A model generated the notes under the pieces. It was not told where the DNA came from. It saw only the letters and a list, made by a program, of their open reading frames with translations, and made no database searches. A DNA stretch of 58,876 nt from CADEFF01 sp964569315 (GTDB lineage: Bacteria > Pseudomonadota > Alphaproteobacteria > Dongiales > Dongiaceae), in contig CAZMUZ010000010.1 in the NCBI GenBank assembly GCA_964569315.1, forward strand, positions 1 through 58,876, read 5' to 3'. The translations under genes were made by a program, and so were the position numbers. This document shows positions 33,515-41,717 of this stretch, in pieces (the stretch's first letter is position 1; the number at the start of each line of letters is the position of its first letter).

Positions 33515-34270
33515 CTAGCTCATGAAATCCGGCTCTTCGCGGGCCAGCATGCGCTTCATCGCCGTGAAGTAGTCGACGCCCGCATCGGCTTCGGCCAAGA
33601 CGGTCTGGTCGTAGGTGAGCTGCGCGATGTCCTGCGGGATCAGGCGCGGAGCGGCACCCGAGGCGGCCACCATATACTGCTCCTCGCAGGAGACCTCGAA
33701 GTAATAGAGGTCGTAGAAGGCGTGGCCGACGGTCGGGCCGACGACGATCACGCCATGGTTGGCCATGACCAGGATGCTGTTGTCGCCGAGGCAACCCGCG
33801 ATGCGGCGGCCTTCCTCGTGCGAGGTCCCGAGGCCGTTATAGCCCTCGTCGTAGCTCACCCGGTTGTAGAAGCGCACATGGTTCTGGTTGATCGGCAGCA
33901 GCCGGCCGCCCTCGATGTTGCCGAGCCATGTGGCGTATTTCTGATGGGTGTGCAGCACGCAGGCGGCGCGCGGATGCATGCGATGCACGCCTGCATGGAT
34001 GCAGATCGCGGACCGGTCGCTCTTGCCGGTGCCCTCGATCGTGTTGCCTTCGCCGTCCATGATGATGAGGTCGCTCGCCCGGATCTCCTTCATCAGGAGC
34101 CCGTGCGGCTTGGCGAGATACTGGTCGGTCCGGCCGGGAACCGCCAGGGTGAAATGGTTCCAGATCGTGTCGTCGAATCCGAGCCGCGCGGCGAGCCGGA
34201 AGGCGGCGGCGAGATCGATGCGCGCTTCGCGCACCGGGTCGTTCCGTTGGGCATAGGCATGGACGCTCAT
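33515..34270 (-). CDS. Class II aldolase/adducin family protein
   Basis: A 251-aa protein of the zinc-dependent class II aldolase fold. HTHQKYATWL carries the first His-x-His pair and VMANHGVIVVG the third His, so the metal site looks intact. Family members are aldolases or decarboxylases of hydroxy-aromatic acids (for example dihydroxyphthalate decarboxylases). The start at 34270 follows a strong GGAGGAG site. It shares a transcript with the Rieske gene but is cut off from the upstream SDR gene by a terminator. Confidence 0.84.
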   Translation of the reverse strand: MSVHAYAQRNDPVREARIDLAAAFRLAARLGFDDTIWNHFTLAVPGRTDQYLAKPHGLLMKEIRASDLIIMDGEGNTIEGTGKSDRSAICIHAGVHRMHPRAACVLHTHQKYATWLGNIEGGRLLPINQNHVRFYNRVSYDEGYNGLGTSHEEGRRIAGCLGDNSILVMANHGVIVVGPTVGHAFYDLYYFEVSCEEQYMVAASGAAPRLIPQDIAQLTYDQTVLAEADAGVDYFTAMKRMLAREEPDFMS

Positions 34271-34330
34271 CGCGGTGTCTCCTCCGGCGGCGCATCGGCC
34301 GGGCGGTTCGCCGGCGGCGCGGGACCCTTG

Positions 34331-34365
34331 GGAAAGAAAATCGGCGGCCGGAACCTCGGCCGCCG
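34331..34365 (-). terminator. Intrinsic terminator between SDR and aldolase genes
   Basis: On the minus strand CGGCGGCCG (complement of 34357-34365) pairs with CGGCCGCCG (complement of 34342-34350) across a 6-base loop, followed by ATTTTCTTT. It separates the acyl-CoA dehydrogenase-SDR-SDR transcript from aldolase-Rieske. Confidence 0.75.
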
Positions 34366-34426
34366 CCCGCATTCTAGTCAAACCCGGTCCCGGCCGCGAC
34401 GGCTTTCCGGGGGCCGCGGTTCGCCC

Positions 34427-35191
34427 TCAGATATGGCGGGTCACGCCGCCATCGACCAGGATGCTCTGGCCGGTGATGTAGCCGGCATCCTCGGAGAGCA
34501 GGAAGGCGGCCACTTTCGAGACCTCCTCCATCTTGCCGGGGCGGGCCATCGGAATGGTCGCGCGCACGCCCTCGTCGCAGGGCCAGTTCTCCATGAAGCC
34601 CGGCAGCACGTTGTTCATGCGGATGCCGTCCCGGGCATGACGATCGGTATAGAGCTTGGTGAAGCCGGCGAGCGCGAGGCGCAGTGCGCCGGAAAGCGGG
34701 TAGGTGAGGCGCGGCTCCGGTGCCGCGAAGGAGGAGATGTTCACCATCGCGCCGCCGCCCTGGCGCTGCATGACGGGCGTCACGATGCGCGCCATGCGCA
34801 CCACATTCATCACCACCATGTCGAGCGCGCCGTGCCAGTCGGCATCCGGGATGTCGATCGGCGTGGATTCGATCGTCGGGTCGAAGGGCGGACCGGAGGC
34901 GCGGATCGAATGCGGCGCGTGGCCGGTATTGTTCACCACCGCATCGACGCGGCCATAGCTCTCGAGGGCAAGGGCGACGACCGCTTCGAGGTCCTTCACC
35001 TCGTTCGCCGAGCCGTTCATGCCGACGCCGCCGAGCTCCTTGGCGAGCGCCACGCTGGCGCCCGACGGCGACATCAGGGCGAGCCGGTAGCCGCGTGCCC
35101 CGAGCTCGCGCGCCGTCGCCTCGCCCATGCCCTTGCCGGCGCCGACCACGATTGCAACCTTCGCATCTGCCGCAACCTTCGCATCCGCCAT
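34427..35191 (-). CDS. Atypical short-chain dehydrogenase/reductase
   Basis: A 254-aa Rossmann-fold protein with a dinucleotide motif (VVGAGKGMGEA, 15-25), NNTG (87-90) and a C-terminal DGG. The active-site region reads S153/S154…Y164-P-L-S-G168: Tyr and Ser remain but the Lys of YxxxK is Gly. The N129 of the catalytic tetrad is present. It could be a reductase with altered chemistry or a non-catalytic binding partner of the neighbouring SDR. Confidence 0.82.
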   Translation of the reverse strand: MADAKVAADAKVAIVVGAGKGMGEATARELGARGYRLALMSPSGASVALAKELGGVGMNGSANEVKDLEAVVALALESYGRVDAVVNNTGHAPHSIRASGPPFDPTIESTPIDIPDADWHGALDMVVMNVVRMARIVTPVMQRQGGGAMVNISSFAAPEPRLTYPLSGALRLALAGFTKLYTDRHARDGIRMNNVLPGFMENWPCDEGVRATIPMARPGKMEEVSKVAAFLLSEDAGYITGQSILVDGGVTRHI

Positions 35192-35299
35192 TTCTTTCCC
35201 CTGCGTTCGTTCCGGGCGCGCGCCCGGTCGAGATCCGCCCGCCCGGGCCGTAAGCGCCGGCCGCGGACAGGCGGATGGTAACGGAGGCCGGCCGCCGCC

Positions 35300-36040
35300 T
35301 CAGACCATGGTGAGGCCGCCGCTGACGCTCAGCACCTGCCCGGTGATGTAGTCGGAATCCTTGGAGCAGAAGAAGCTGATCGCGTTCGCCATGTCTTCCG
35401 GCTGGCCGACGCGGCGGAACGGGATGAGCCGCACCATCCGCTTGATGAGATCCGGGTTCTCGTCGATCTCGGCCTGCAGCAGCGGCGTCGCCGTCGGCCC
35501 CGGCGCGATGCAGTTGACGTTCACGTTGTAGCGGGCGTTCTCGCGCGCGAGGCTCTTCGAGAAGGCGATGACGGCGCCCTTGGTGCCGGCATAGACGGCC
35601 TCGCCGCTGGTCCCGATGCGACCGGCATCGGAGGCGACGTTGAGAATCTTGCCGCGATTCTGCTTGATCATGCCGAGCAGGACCGGATGGGTGATATAGA
35701 GCACCGCGTCGTAGTTGATCGCGATCACCTTGCGCCAGTAGGCGGCGTCCTCCTCGTGGAAGCGGGTAGTGCCGCACCAGCCGATGGTGTTCACCAGCGC
35801 GGTGATCGGGCCCATCTCCTTCTCGATCTTCTTCACGATCTTGCGGCAGGCCGCTTCGTTGGTCTGGTCGACCTTGTAGAGGTTGGCCTTCTTGCCGACC
35901 TTCTTGCCGAACTCCTTCAGCGCCTTGTCGTTGACGTCGATGCCGGCGACCTTGAAGCCGTCCTGCAGCAGCCGCAGCACGGTCGCCTGTCCCATGCCGC
36001 CCGAAGCGCCGGTTACCAGCGCCACATCACCCTTTGCCAT
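35300..36040 (-). CDS. Short-chain dehydrogenase/reductase (BadH-like)
   Basis: A 246-aa classical SDR with TGASGGMG (10-17), NTIG, N109, S137, Y150-x3-K154 (YAGTK) and an intact C-terminus. Its overall sequence resembles 2-hydroxycyclohexanecarboxyl-CoA dehydrogenase (BadH) and 3-hydroxyacyl-CoA dehydrogenases. It sits between the acyl-CoA dehydrogenase and the atypical SDR genes, so it probably oxidises a hydroxyacyl-CoA in the same route. Confidence 0.86.
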   Translation of the reverse strand: MAKGDVALVTGASGGMGQATVLRLLQDGFKVAGIDVNDKALKEFGKKVGKKANLYKVDQTNEAACRKIVKKIEKEMGPITALVNTIGWCGTTRFHEEDAAYWRKVIAINYDAVLYITHPVLLGMIKQNRGKILNVASDAGRIGTSGEAVYAGTKGAVIAFSKSLARENARYNVNVNCIAPGPTATPLLQAEIDENPDLIKRMVRLIPFRRVGQPEDMANAISFFCSKDSDYITGQVLSVSGGLTMV

Positions 36041-36115
36041 CTCTCGCTCTCCTCGTTGGTTCGTCGATTGCGGATGGGGCCGTCTCAGCGGCCCGCTCTC
36101 GTCTCCGCCGGCCCC

Positions 36116-37297
36116 TTACGCGTCGGCGACGCTCGGATCGAGCGGTCCGTAGGGCAGGCCGGATTTCTGAAGCTGGCGGCCGATCAGCCATTTCTGGATC
36201 TGGCTGGTGCCGTCATAGATCTGGAACGCCTTGGCGTCGCGCATCAGCCGCTCGACCGGATAGGACCGGGAAAGGCCGTTGGCGCCGAAGATCTGCACCG
36301 CCTCGGTCGTGACCTTCATGCAGAGGTCGCTGCAGAGCAGCTTGGTCATGGCGGCGTAGTTCGAGGTGCGGCGCGAATGATCGCTCATCAGGAGCCCGGC
36401 GCTCTTTTCCCAGAGCGCGCGGGCGGCGGCGAGCTCGGTCGCGAGCTCCGAGATGAGGAACATCAGCCCCTGATGCTCGATGATCGGCTTGCCGAACTGC
36501 ACCCGCTCCTTGGCGTAGGCGAGCGCATGCTCGAGCGCCGCCGTGGCGACGCCGAGTGCAACCGCCGCGCAATGCAGCCGCGATTCGTCGAGGGTGAGCG
36601 CCCCGATGCGGAACCCGTCCCCTTCCTCGCCGAGTCGGTTCGCGACGGGCACGCGCACATTGTCGAACGTCACCTCGCCGGTCGGGCTGCCGCGCAAGCC
36701 GATCAGCGGCTCGGCCTTGCCGGTGGCGAGGCCCTTCGTGCCGCGATCGACCACGATGGCCGTCAGGCCCTTGTGGCGATCGGGCGAGGTGCGGCAGAAG
36801 ACCGTGAAGAAATCGCCGATGGGTGCATTCGTGATCCACATCTTGCGGCCGTTGATGACGTAGTCGTCGCCTTCCCGCACGGCCGCGGTGCGGATGCCCG
36901 CCATGTCCGACCCGCCGGTCGGCTCGGTGATGGCGATGCAGGGGATCATCTCGCCCTTCGCCACCTTCGGCAGGTAGCGCCGCTTCATCGCCTCCGATCC
37001 TTCCATGATGATCGGCACGGCGGCGTCGGTGGTGTTGTTGAAGGAGAGCGAGAAGGAGGCCGAGCCCCGCGCCAGCAGCTCGGAGATCAGGAGCGGGGTC
37101 ACGATGTCGCGCCCGAGCCCGCCATATTCCTCCGGCACGCCGAGGGCGAAGAGGCCGAGATCGGCCGCTTCCTTCCAGAGATCGCGGGGCAGCTCGCCCG
37201 ATTCGTCGATCGCGGCGGCGCGGGGCGCCACGCGCTCGGTGGTGAAGCGCTCGACCGCCGCGAGCATGCCGGCGCGGGTGCCGCGATCGAGGCTCAT
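36116..37297 (-). CDS. Acyl-CoA dehydrogenase (paralogue A)
   Basis: A 393-aa flavoprotein. FAD/substrate motifs ITEPTGGSDMAG and INGRKMWITN are clear. The segment that normally holds the catalytic Glu (YEGTSQIQ in MCAD) is YDGTSQIQ, with Asp362. It is closely similar along its whole length to the dehydrogenase at 40545-41717, including D91 of FNNTTDAAVP, so the two arose by duplication. It heads the three-gene transcript with the SDR pair. Confidence 0.88.
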   Translation of the reverse strand: MSLDRGTRAGMLAAVERFTTERVAPRAAAIDESGELPRDLWKEAADLGLFALGVPEEYGGLGRDIVTPLLISELLARGSASFSLSFNNTTDAAVPIIMEGSEAMKRRYLPKVAKGEMIPCIAITEPTGGSDMAGIRTAAVREGDDYVINGRKMWITNAPIGDFFTVFCRTSPDRHKGLTAIVVDRGTKGLATGKAEPLIGLRGSPTGEVTFDNVRVPVANRLGEEGDGFRIGALTLDESRLHCAAVALGVATAALEHALAYAKERVQFGKPIIEHQGLMFLISELATELAAARALWEKSAGLLMSDHSRRTSNYAAMTKLLCSDLCMKVTTEAVQIFGANGLSRSYPVERLMRDAKAFQIYDGTSQIQKWLIGRQLQKSGLPYGPLDPSVADA

Positions 37298-37485
37298 CGG
37301 GCGGCTCCGTCGCCGATCCCGTCGCGCCGGCTTGCCTCGCGCGACGCCGCCCGGTATCTAGCGGGCCGGGTCGGCCGCGGACCGGCGAGGCGGGTTGCGT
37401 GGTTCGGGTTCTCCGACATGCGGCTTGGAGTCCTTTCGTCGTGCGGCGCTAGATCCGGGGTTGGAGCATCTGCGAGCGGGGTTTC

Positions 37486-37983
37486 ATGAGCGACGACGCG
37501 CCTTATACCGGCTTTCGCGACTATGTGCGTCCCGAATGGACGGACTATAGCGGGCATATGAACATCGCCTATTACGGCTTTGCGTTCGAGGAAGCCGCCC
37601 GCGCCTTCTTCCGCAGCCTCGACATCAGCGAGGCCTATCGGGAGCGCAGCGACCACTCCTTCTTCGCCCTCGAAACCCACACCGTCTTCAAGCGCGAGCT
37701 CCTGGTCGAGGCGCCGATCCGTTTCGAGGCGCAGATCCTCGCCTTCACCGGCAAGCGCATCCATGTCTTCTATCGCATGGTGCACGCGACCGAAAACTAC
37801 CTCGCCGCCACCAACGAGACGCTCTACGTCCATGTCGATCTCGAAGCGCGCCGCACGGTTCCCGTCTCGCCCGAGCTCGAGCGGCGGCTGGCGCCGATCG
37901 TCGAGCGCCATCTCCGCCTGCCGCGGCCGGCGGAGGCGGGCCGCGCGATCGATCCGAACCGCCGCAAGCCGGACGCCGCCTAG
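37486..37983 (+). CDS. Hot-dog thioesterase (4HBT family, betainyl-CoA-thioesterase-like)
   Basis: A 165-aa hot-dog protein. VRPEWTDYSGHMNIAYY contains the D-x-x-G-H-x-N motif of 4-hydroxybenzoyl-CoA-type thioesterases and resembles the thioesterase domain associated with carnitine dehydrogenase (CdhB). It would release a CoA thioester. Divergent from the acyl-CoA dehydrogenase A gene. Confidence 0.84.
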   Translation: MSDDAPYTGFRDYVRPEWTDYSGHMNIAYYGFAFEEAARAFFRSLDISEAYRERSDHSFFALETHTVFKRELLVEAPIRFEAQILAFTGKRIHVFYRMVHATENYLAATNETLYVHVDLEARRTVPVSPELERRLAPIVERHLRLPRPAEAGRAIDPNRRKPDAA

Positions 37984-38215
37984 CGACGCGCCGCGGGCTT
38001 CGTCGAAACGGCGCGGGCCGCCGGCTATCGGCATCGGTTTCGTCTCCCTGTCGCTTGTCGGGAAAGCGATGTCTCGCGGTGTGGCGACCGGATCTCTGTC
38101 TATCAAGTCATACATTGCCGGGCTGTCGGCACTCGAAAAACGCGGCTTGCCGTCCCTCACGTTCGATTTGTTGCACAGCTTCTGAGACCTCGCAATGGCG
38201 CGGGCGGCGCGGGTT

Positions 38216-39514
38216 TCAACCCCGGGCACGCTCGTCGATCCGGTCGCGCAGGCCCCAATAGCCGGCGGTGAGCTGCATGATCGGACGGCGCCAGCGATGC
38301 AGCGGGATGGCGTCGAAATGGTCGGAGCCGAAGGGCCCGGTTTCGACCGTTTCGCCGGCCGCCATGCGTCCCAGCATGCGCCCCAGGCTGTGGGCCAGCA
38401 CCACGCCGCGCCCGCCATAGCCGAGGCTGAAGAGATGGCGCTCGCCGAGCCGGCCCAGATGCGGCATCGCGTCGAGCGTGACCGCGACCATGCCGCGCCA
38501 GCGATAATCGATCCGGGTGCCGGCAAGCGCCGGGAAGAGCCGCGCGAGAATCCCCTCGAGGCGCGCATAGCTCACCGGATCTTCGCGCCGGCCGGTAAGG
38601 TCGCCGCGCCCGCCGATCATGATCCGCCCGTCCGGCAGCGGGCAGGCGTAGCTCAGCAGCCGCCGCGTGTCGGCGAGGATGGCGCCGGTCGGCAGGACGC
38701 GTGCGCGGGCCTCGCCCGAAAGCGGCGCCGTCACGATGAGCGAGGAGGCGACCGGCAGGATGCGCCGCGCGAGGCGGCCGGGAAAGAATTCGGGCGTGTA
38801 GGCATTGGTCGCGACGATGACGTTCCGCGCGCGGACGCGCCCGCCCGGCGTTTCGAGGATGACGCCGCCCGCCTCCTCGCGCTCGGCCGTGACCGGCGTC
38901 CCGGCGTGGATCGCGAGCCCCTGCGCCGCAAGCGCCGCGGCCCAGCCGCGCAGATAGGCGAGCGGATGGAGGAAGGCGCCGCGCGGATCGTAATAGGCGC
39001 CGGGATAGGCGGCGGTGCCGAGGAGCGAGGCCGTCGCGTCCCGGTCCAGCAATTGCGGCGTGCTGTCGCCGGTCTCGCGCCGCAGCCATTCGAGATCGGC
39101 ACGGAGACCTTCGAGCGCGGCCGGGCCGTGCGCCGCGGTCGCCTGGCCGGAGCGTCGGAAATCGCAGGCGATGTCGAATCGCGCGACGCGCTTCTGGATC
39201 GAATCGATGCCGGCGAAGAGCTCGCGATGGAGGGCCCGTGTGGCCTCGGCGCCGTAGCTCCCGGCGAGCGTCGCCCAGCCTTTCTTGTAGCGCGGCGTGG
39301 CGGAGCCGCCATTGCGCCCGCTCGCCCCCCAGCCGATCGTTTCCGCCTCGAGGACGAGGCAGTCCTTGCCGGCGTCCGCAAGCCATTCCGCGGCGGCGAG
39401 GCCGGTATAGCCGCCACCGACGATCGCGACATCGACGTCGCGGTCGCCGGCGAGCTTCGGCAAGGCGGGCGCGGCCGGCGCCGTCGCCTGCCAGTAGGAG
39501 CTGGCTTCGGCCAC
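38216..39514 (-). CDS. FAD-dependent amine/amino-acid oxidoreductase (DadA/PuuB family)
   Basis: A protein of about 432 aa. An N-terminal GxGxxG dinucleotide-binding motif (VAIVGGGYTGLAAAEWLA) and the ETIGWGASGRNGG segment belong to the glycine/D-amino-acid oxidase superfamily, close to gamma-glutamylputrescine oxidase. It should oxidise or demethylate a secondary amine. Start assigned to the GTG at 39514, which lies 5 bases past the stop of the upstream amidohydrolase gene; no better ATG precedes the nucleotide motif. Confidence 0.82.
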   Translation of the reverse strand: MAEASSYWQATAPAAPALPKLAGDRDVDVAIVGGGYTGLAAAEWLADAGKDCLVLEAETIGWGASGRNGGSATPRYKKGWATLAGSYGAEATRALHRELFAGIDSIQKRVARFDIACDFRRSGQATAAHGPAALEGLRADLEWLRRETGDSTPQLLDRDATASLLGTAAYPGAYYDPRGAFLHPLAYLRGWAAALAAQGLAIHAGTPVTAEREEAGGVILETPGGRVRARNVIVATNAYTPEFFPGRLARRILPVASSLIVTAPLSGEARARVLPTGAILADTRRLLSYACPLPDGRIMIGGRGDLTGRREDPVSYARLEGILARLFPALAGTRIDYRWRGMVAVTLDAMPHLGRLGERHLFSLGYGGRGVVLAHSLGRMLGRMAAGETVETGPFGSDHFDAIPLHRWRRPIMQLTAGYWGLRDRIDERARG

Positions 39515-39519
39515 GAGGC

Positions 39520-40368
39520 TCAGTCGAGTCCGAAGACGCGGCGGGCATTGTCGCCGAGCAGCTTCTTCTCCGCCTGCGGCTTGAGGCCGAGGGCGCGGAT
39601 CTGGTCGATCGATTCCTTGTGCTCGATCAGCGGATAGTCGGTCGCCCACATGACCTTGTCCTGGCCGCGCGAGTTGATGAACTTCACCAGCTCCGGCTGC
39701 CAGTATTTCGGCGCATAGGCGGAGGTGCCGATGAAGACGTTGGGATGCTTCCAGGCGAGCGCGATCGCTTCCTCGACCCAGGGCCAGCCGGTATGGCAGA
39801 TGATCACGGCGAGATCGGGAAAATAGAGCGCGACACGGTCGAGATGCGCCGGCCGCCCATGCTCGATCGGCATGAAGTCGAGCGTGTGGCCCATCGAGAT
39901 CAGGGCCGGCACGCCGAGCTCCTGGCATTTGGCGTAGTAGGGAAAATAGAAGGCGTGGTCCGGCGGCATGTTGTAGCCGTGCGGATGGATATGGATGCCC
40001 TTGAAGCGGTGGTCCTTCACCAGCGCCTCGAACTCGCGCACCCCCTTGGTCGCCGTCATCGGGTTCACGCCATAGAGCCCGTAGAGGCGCTTCGGATAGA
40101 GGTCGGAAACCTCGATCACCTCCTGCGGGAAGGTGCGTTCGAGCGGCTTCTGGTTGAAGAAGGACCAGGTGAAGAGCGAGGCGATCAGCACCTTGTCGAT
40201 GCCGAGATCGTCCATCCGCTTGATGAAATCCGGCGCGGAATAGTGGGTGAGCTGACGGGCGCGGCCGACCTGCGCGAAGCGCGACAGTTCCTCCTCGTTC
40301 TCGTGGAAGTTCCGGCGGATATTGTCCTCGGTGAAATGGCCGGACAGAATGTCGATCGCGTGCGTCAT
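39520..40368 (-). CDS. Amidohydrolase-2 family protein
   Basis: A 282-aa TIM-barrel metal-dependent hydrolase/decarboxylase of the ACMSD/LigW superfamily. Key features are FKGIHIHPHGYNMPP, CHTGWPWVEEAI and WATDYPL (the last providing the metal Asp). N-terminal histidines of the HxH motif are not conserved in obvious form, as in several decarboxylase-type members. Probably transcribed together with the downstream FAD oxidoreductase. Confidence 0.82.
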   Translation of the reverse strand: MTHAIDILSGHFTEDNIRRNFHENEEELSRFAQVGRARQLTHYSAPDFIKRMDDLGIDKVLIASLFTWSFFNQKPLERTFPQEVIEVSDLYPKRLYGLYGVNPMTATKGVREFEALVKDHRFKGIHIHPHGYNMPPDHAFYFPYYAKCQELGVPALISMGHTLDFMPIEHGRPAHLDRVALYFPDLAVIICHTGWPWVEEAIALAWKHPNVFIGTSAYAPKYWQPELVKFINSRGQDKVMWATDYPLIEHKESIDQIRALGLKPQAEKKLLGDNARRVFGLD

Positions 40369-40470
40369 CGCTACCCCTCGGAAAACCCGCGGACGCTCGG
40401 AACGCCCATTGCGTCCGTCTGTGCGCCCGTTTAAAATAACGATACATATGCTAGCTATCTCTGGCGCAGA

Positions 40471-40499
40471 TTGCGACCTAGAAAAGCTAGTGTTTAATA
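40471..40499 (+). promoter_or_regulatory. Candidate promoter of the dehydrogenase-ligase operon
   Basis: TTGCGA (40471-40476), 17 bases, TTAATA (40494-40499), 46 bases before the GTG start, within an AT-rich island (about 40428-40500). The spacer contains an inverted repeat CTAG-AAAAG-CTAG (40478-40490), a possible operator. Confidence 0.45.
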
Positions 40500-40544
40500 A
40501 AGCGGGACAATACTATCGGCCCGCGGCAACCGGGGAGAGCTGGA

Positions 40545-41717
40545 GTGGCGATCGACAAGGCGCAGCGGGAACAGATATTGGAGAGCGTCGACCGGCTGGT
40601 CCGGGACAAGATCGCCCCGCGCGCGGCGGAGATCGATGCGCGCGACGAATTCCCGCGGGATCTCTATAGGGCCGCCGCCGAGCTCGGCCTCTTCGGCCTC
40701 TGGATCCCGGAGGAATATGGCGGGATCGGCCCCGACATGGTGACGCCGCTGCTGATCTCGGAGCGGATCGCGCGCGTCTCGGCGAGCTTCTCGCTCAGCT
40801 TCTCCAATTGCGGCGATGCCTGCACGCCGATCGTGATCGGCGGCAGCGAGGCGCTGAAGCGCCGCTTCCTGCCGGGGATCGCGGCGGGCGAGATCATCCC
40901 GGCCTTCTGCCTCAGCGAGCCCGGCGGCGGCTCGGACGCGGCGGCCATCACCACCCGCGCGGTGCGCGACGGCGACCACTATGTCATCAACGGCCGGAAG
41001 ATGTGGATCACCAACGGCTCGATCGCCGGGGTCTATACCATCTTCGCCAAGACCGATCCCGACGCCGGCCACAAGGGCGTCTCGGCCTTCGTGGTGCCGC
41101 GCGACACGCCCGGTATCGTGATCGGCCGCGACGAGACGCTGATCGGCCTCCATGGCAGTCCCACGACCGAGCTCACCTTCGAGAATCTCCGCGTGCCGGT
41201 CGCCGATCGCCTGGGCGAGGAGGGCGAGGCCTTCAAGATCGCGATGGAGACGCTCGACGAGGCGCGGCTCAACTGCTCCGCCATGGCACTCGGCGCCGCC
41301 ACCTCGGCGGTCGAGCAGTCGATCGCCTATGCGAAGGAGCGGGTGCAGTTCGGCAAGCCGATCATCGAGCATCAGGGGCTGCAGTTCCTGATCGCCGAGA
41401 TGGCGACCGGCCTCACCGCCGCGCGCGCGCTCTGGAAGGAATCGATCCGCAAGCTCGAGCGCGGCCGCACGCGGGAAGCGAGCGTCCATGCCGGCATGGC
41501 GAAGCTGATCGCGACGGATGTGGCGATGCGGGTCACGACCGACGCGGTGCAGGTGTTCGGCGCCAACGGCCTCTCGCGGAACTATCCGGTCGAACGTCTG
41601 ATGCGCGACGTGAAGGCGTTCCAGATCTTCGACGGGACCAACCAGATCCAGAAGATGGTAATCGGGCGCTATTGCCAGAAGAACGGCCTGCCGCTCGAAG
41701 AAGGGATCGACCTCTGA
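40545..41717 (+). CDS. Acyl-CoA dehydrogenase (paralogue B)
   Basis: A 390-aa flavoprotein highly similar to paralogue A (shared SASFSLSF, YVINGRKMWITN, YAKERVQFGKPIIEHQG, VFGANGLSR). The catalytic-base segment is FDGTNQIQ with Asp363 instead of Glu. D91 is likewise present (CGDACTP). GTG start with GGGGAGAG upstream. Its stop overlaps the CoA-ligase start (TGATG), so the pair is translationally coupled; the ligase may make its substrate. Confidence 0.88.
   Translation: MAIDKAQREQILESVDRLVRDKIAPRAAEIDARDEFPRDLYRAAAELGLFGLWIPEEYGGIGPDMVTPLLISERIARVSASFSLSFSNCGDACTPIVIGGSEALKRRFLPGIAAGEIIPAFCLSEPGGGSDAAAITTRAVRDGDHYVINGRKMWITNGSIAGVYTIFAKTDPDAGHKGVSAFVVPRDTPGIVIGRDETLIGLHGSPTTELTFENLRVPVADRLGEEGEAFKIAMETLDEARLNCSAMALGAATSAVEQSIAYAKERVQFGKPIIEHQGLQFLIAEMATGLTAARALWKESIRKLERGRTREASVHAGMAKLIATDVAMRVTTDAVQVFGANGLSRNYPVERLMRDVKAFQIFDGTNQIQKMVIGRYCQKNGLPLEEGIDL

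Noticed and set aside
37984..38215. A small plus-strand ORF after the thioesterase gene
   Set aside because: The frame continues past the thioesterase stop only in another phase, has no ribosome-binding site and no recognisable family. The stretch is left as non-coding.
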